A stretch of DNA of 6,572 bases from JALSIF01 sp026981635 [NCBI: bacterium]. GTDB lineage: Bacteria > 4484-113 > JALSIF01. Below, piece by piece: positions 5,433-6,572 of the stretch; positions within the stretch are counted from its first letter, which is position 1, and each line of letters begins with the position of its first letter. The stretch covers positions 1 through 6,572 of the forward strand of contig JALSIF010000013.1 in assembly GCA_026981635.1 (NCBI GenBank), given 5' to 3'. Under the pieces are notes generated by a model. It ran no database searches and was not told the DNA's origin. It saw nothing but the letters and a program-made list of their open reading frames with translations. Made by a program: the position numbers and the translations under genes.

Positions 5433-6212
5433 GTGCTGATCCTCATTGACATCGGCAACACCAACATTGTAGTGGGGGTGGGCGACCCCCAGGAGGAGAG
5501 GCTCATCTGCTCCTGGCGCCTGGCCTCCAGCCCCAGCCGCACCGAAGACGAATACTTCGTCTCCATCCGCACCCTGCTGGCCGAGCTTGCGCCGGAAAGC
5601 TGGCCCCGCAGCGGGGCGGTCATCTCCAGCGTGGTGCCCAACCTCACCCCCGAGTTCATCTCCATCGTAAGGAGACTCACCGGCAACCAGCCCCTGGTGG
5701 TGGGGCCGGGCATCCGCACCGGCCTGGACATCGCCTACCACGACCCCAGCGAAGTAGGTGCCGACCGCATCGCCAACGCGGTGGCCGCCCGCAGGCTCTA
5801 CGGCACCCCCATCGTGGTGGTGGACTTTGGCACCGCCACCACCTTTGACCTGGTCCTGCCCCCCAATATCTACGCCGGCGGGGCCATCGTGCCCGGGGTG
5901 GGGGTGAGTCTCTCCGCCCTCATCGCCCGCACCGCCCAGCTTCCCCGGGTGGAGCTGAAGCGGCCCCGCCGGGTGGTGGGCAAATCACCCACCGAGTCCA
6001 TCCAGTCGGGGGTCTTCTGGGGCACCGTGGCCATGGTGGAAGGGATGATTGAACGACTGGAGAAGGAGGTGGGAACCACCCTAAGGGTGATTGCCACCGG
6101 CGGCCTGGGCGCCCTCTTTGCCCAGAGCATCCCCCGCATTGAGGCCTACGAGCCCGATCTGACCCTCAGGGGGCTGATGCTCCTTCACCAGCTCAACCAG
6201 CCTCCGGCCTGA
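5433..6212 (+). CDS. coaX: Type III pantothenate kinase
   Basis: This enzyme phosphorylates pantothenate with ATP in the first step of coenzyme A synthesis. The type III enzyme belongs to the ASKHA fold, needs a monovalent cation and is not inhibited by CoA. The 259-residue length is typical. Visible motifs are the phosphate-binding IDIGNTN at 5-11, the GADRIANA motif at 109-116 with the likely catalytic base D111, DFGTATT at 131-137 whose Asp belongs to the cation site, GGAIVPG at 149-155, and TGGLG at 222-226. GTG 5433 is taken as start because the family begins a few residues before the DIGNT motif; in-frame sequence further upstream is antisense to tilS. No good Shine-Dalgarno sequence is present. 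The 3' end overlaps the convergent OB-fold gene by 20 bases. tilS and coaX are often neighbours in bacteria, but here they diverge. Confidence 0.96.
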   Translation: MLILIDIGNTNIVVGVGDPQEERLICSWRLASSPSRTEDEYFVSIRTLLAELAPESWPRSGAVISSVVPNLTPEFISIVRRLTGNQPLVVGPGIRTGLDIAYHDPSEVGADRIANAVAARRLYGTPIVVVDFGTATTFDLVLPPNIYAGGAIVPGVGVSLSALIARTAQLPRVELKRPRRVVGKSPTESIQSGVFWGTVAMVEGMIERLEKEVGTTLRVIATGGLGALFAQSIPRIEAYEPDLTLRGLMLLHQLNQPPA

Positions 6213-6572
6213 CCGCCTCCTCGGTGGGCACAAAGTAGACGTCGGTGACGTTAAACCGCGACAGCCGCCTGAACTTCGCCCTCACCGGCATGCCGATGTA
6301 GAAGTCCTCCGGGTCGCACCCGTAGACCCGGCCCAGAAACAGTGTTTCCACCCCCTCAAACTCAATCAGCGCCAGGTGAAAGGGGGCCTCCCGGCGAAAG
6401 CTCTGCCCCACCTTAAAGCAGGTGGTCCAGGTGTGCACCCGCCCCACCGGGGGGAGCTCCTGGGGGTGGGTGGGCTGGCCCTGGCTGGGGTCCCAGGCCC
6501 GCGGGGTGGCAAAGGTAAACCCGGTCACCGGGTTGGTGCTGCCGGTGAGCACCCCCTCGGCCAGGCTGGTAA
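6193..6572 (-). CDS. OB-fold protein of the DUF35 type with a degenerate zinc ribbon (5' end outside window)
   Basis: About 125 C-terminal residues are visible; the frame is open to the window edge, so the true start lies beyond 6572. The pattern GRVHTWTTC, APFHLALIEFEGVETLFLGRV and DPEDFYIGMPVRAKF is that of the DUF35 OB-fold. Such proteins usually accompany thiolases or HMG-CoA synthases and help pass acyl-CoA substrates between subunits. Just before the OB-fold, where family members carry CxxCG...CPxC, this protein has NPVTG...DPSQ: the glycine and prolines remain but all four cysteines are replaced. A GTG at 6552 is in frame, but coding potential continues upstream of it (TSLAEG), so I treat the gene as partial. 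The partner thiolase, if any, should lie to the right of the window. The gene ends inside the last codons of coaX. Confidence 0.75.
   Translation of the reverse strand, partial: TSLAEGVLTGSTNPVTGFTFATPRAWDPSQGQPTHPQELPPVGRVHTWTTCFKVGQSFRREAPFHLALIEFEGVETLFLGRVYGCDPEDFYIGMPVRAKFRRLSRFNVTDVYFVPTEEAVRPEAG

Noticed and set aside
5415-5741. In-frame extension of tilS upstream of 5414
   Set aside because: It is antisense to conserved coaX motifs and has no recognisable domain; TilS proteins normally start a few tens of residues before SGGxDS.

Overview
This window is a compact, very GC-rich bacterial chromosomal segment. GC appears to be well above 60%, judged by eye, with strong G/C preference at third codon positions. 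That preference explains the many long spurious open frames on the opposite strands. It carries one tRNA gene and seven protein genes, with almost no intergenic DNA. I see no insertion sequence, CRISPR array, prophage gene or integration scar. The genes are housekeeping or stress-regulatory. Gene content suggests a bacterium outside the well-known model phyla, perhaps Chloroflexota-like, but that is a weak inference without a search.

Layout, left to right. A tRNA-Leu(CAA) with encoded CCA (16-104) is followed by a 67-base leader. The leader contains overlapping inverted repeats and a good extended -10 element. Next comes a plus-strand run of four tightly packed genes: pyruvate kinase (172-1608), an ECF sigma factor (1621-2310), a single-pass membrane anti-sigma factor of RseA type (2312-2974) and a secreted RseB/LolA-fold protein (2964-4076). 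Gaps of 12 and 1 bases, then an 11-base overlap, point to one co-transcribed unit. A minus-strand tRNA(Ile)-lysidine synthetase, tilS (4002-5414), then meets this run tail to tail with a 75-base overlap. Type III pantothenate kinase, coaX (5433-6212, plus), starts head to head with tilS across only 18 bases. A 5'-truncated minus-strand OB-fold (DUF35-type) protein (6193 to beyond 6572) overlaps the end of coaX by 20 bases.

How the genes fit together. The sigma, RseA-like and RseB-like trio has the same order as rpoE-rseA-rseB. It should form an envelope-stress circuit: the anti-sigma holds the sigma factor at the membrane, and the exported partner senses or gates the signal. Unusually, the trio sits directly behind pyruvate kinase, so an envelope regulator may share transcripts with a glycolytic exit enzyme. 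The pyruvate kinase carries Lys where K+-dependent enzymes carry Glu, which predicts K+-independent catalysis. tilS and coaX are often near each other in bacteria; here they are divergent.

The least ordinary signals are the pyk leader (alternative hairpins or an operator around an extended -10), a shared TAGGATAG octamer ahead of both pyk and the sigma gene, the 18-base divergent tilS/coaX start region, and the OB-fold protein whose zinc-ribbon cysteines all appear to be replaced. I did not find convincing evidence of a wholly new system.
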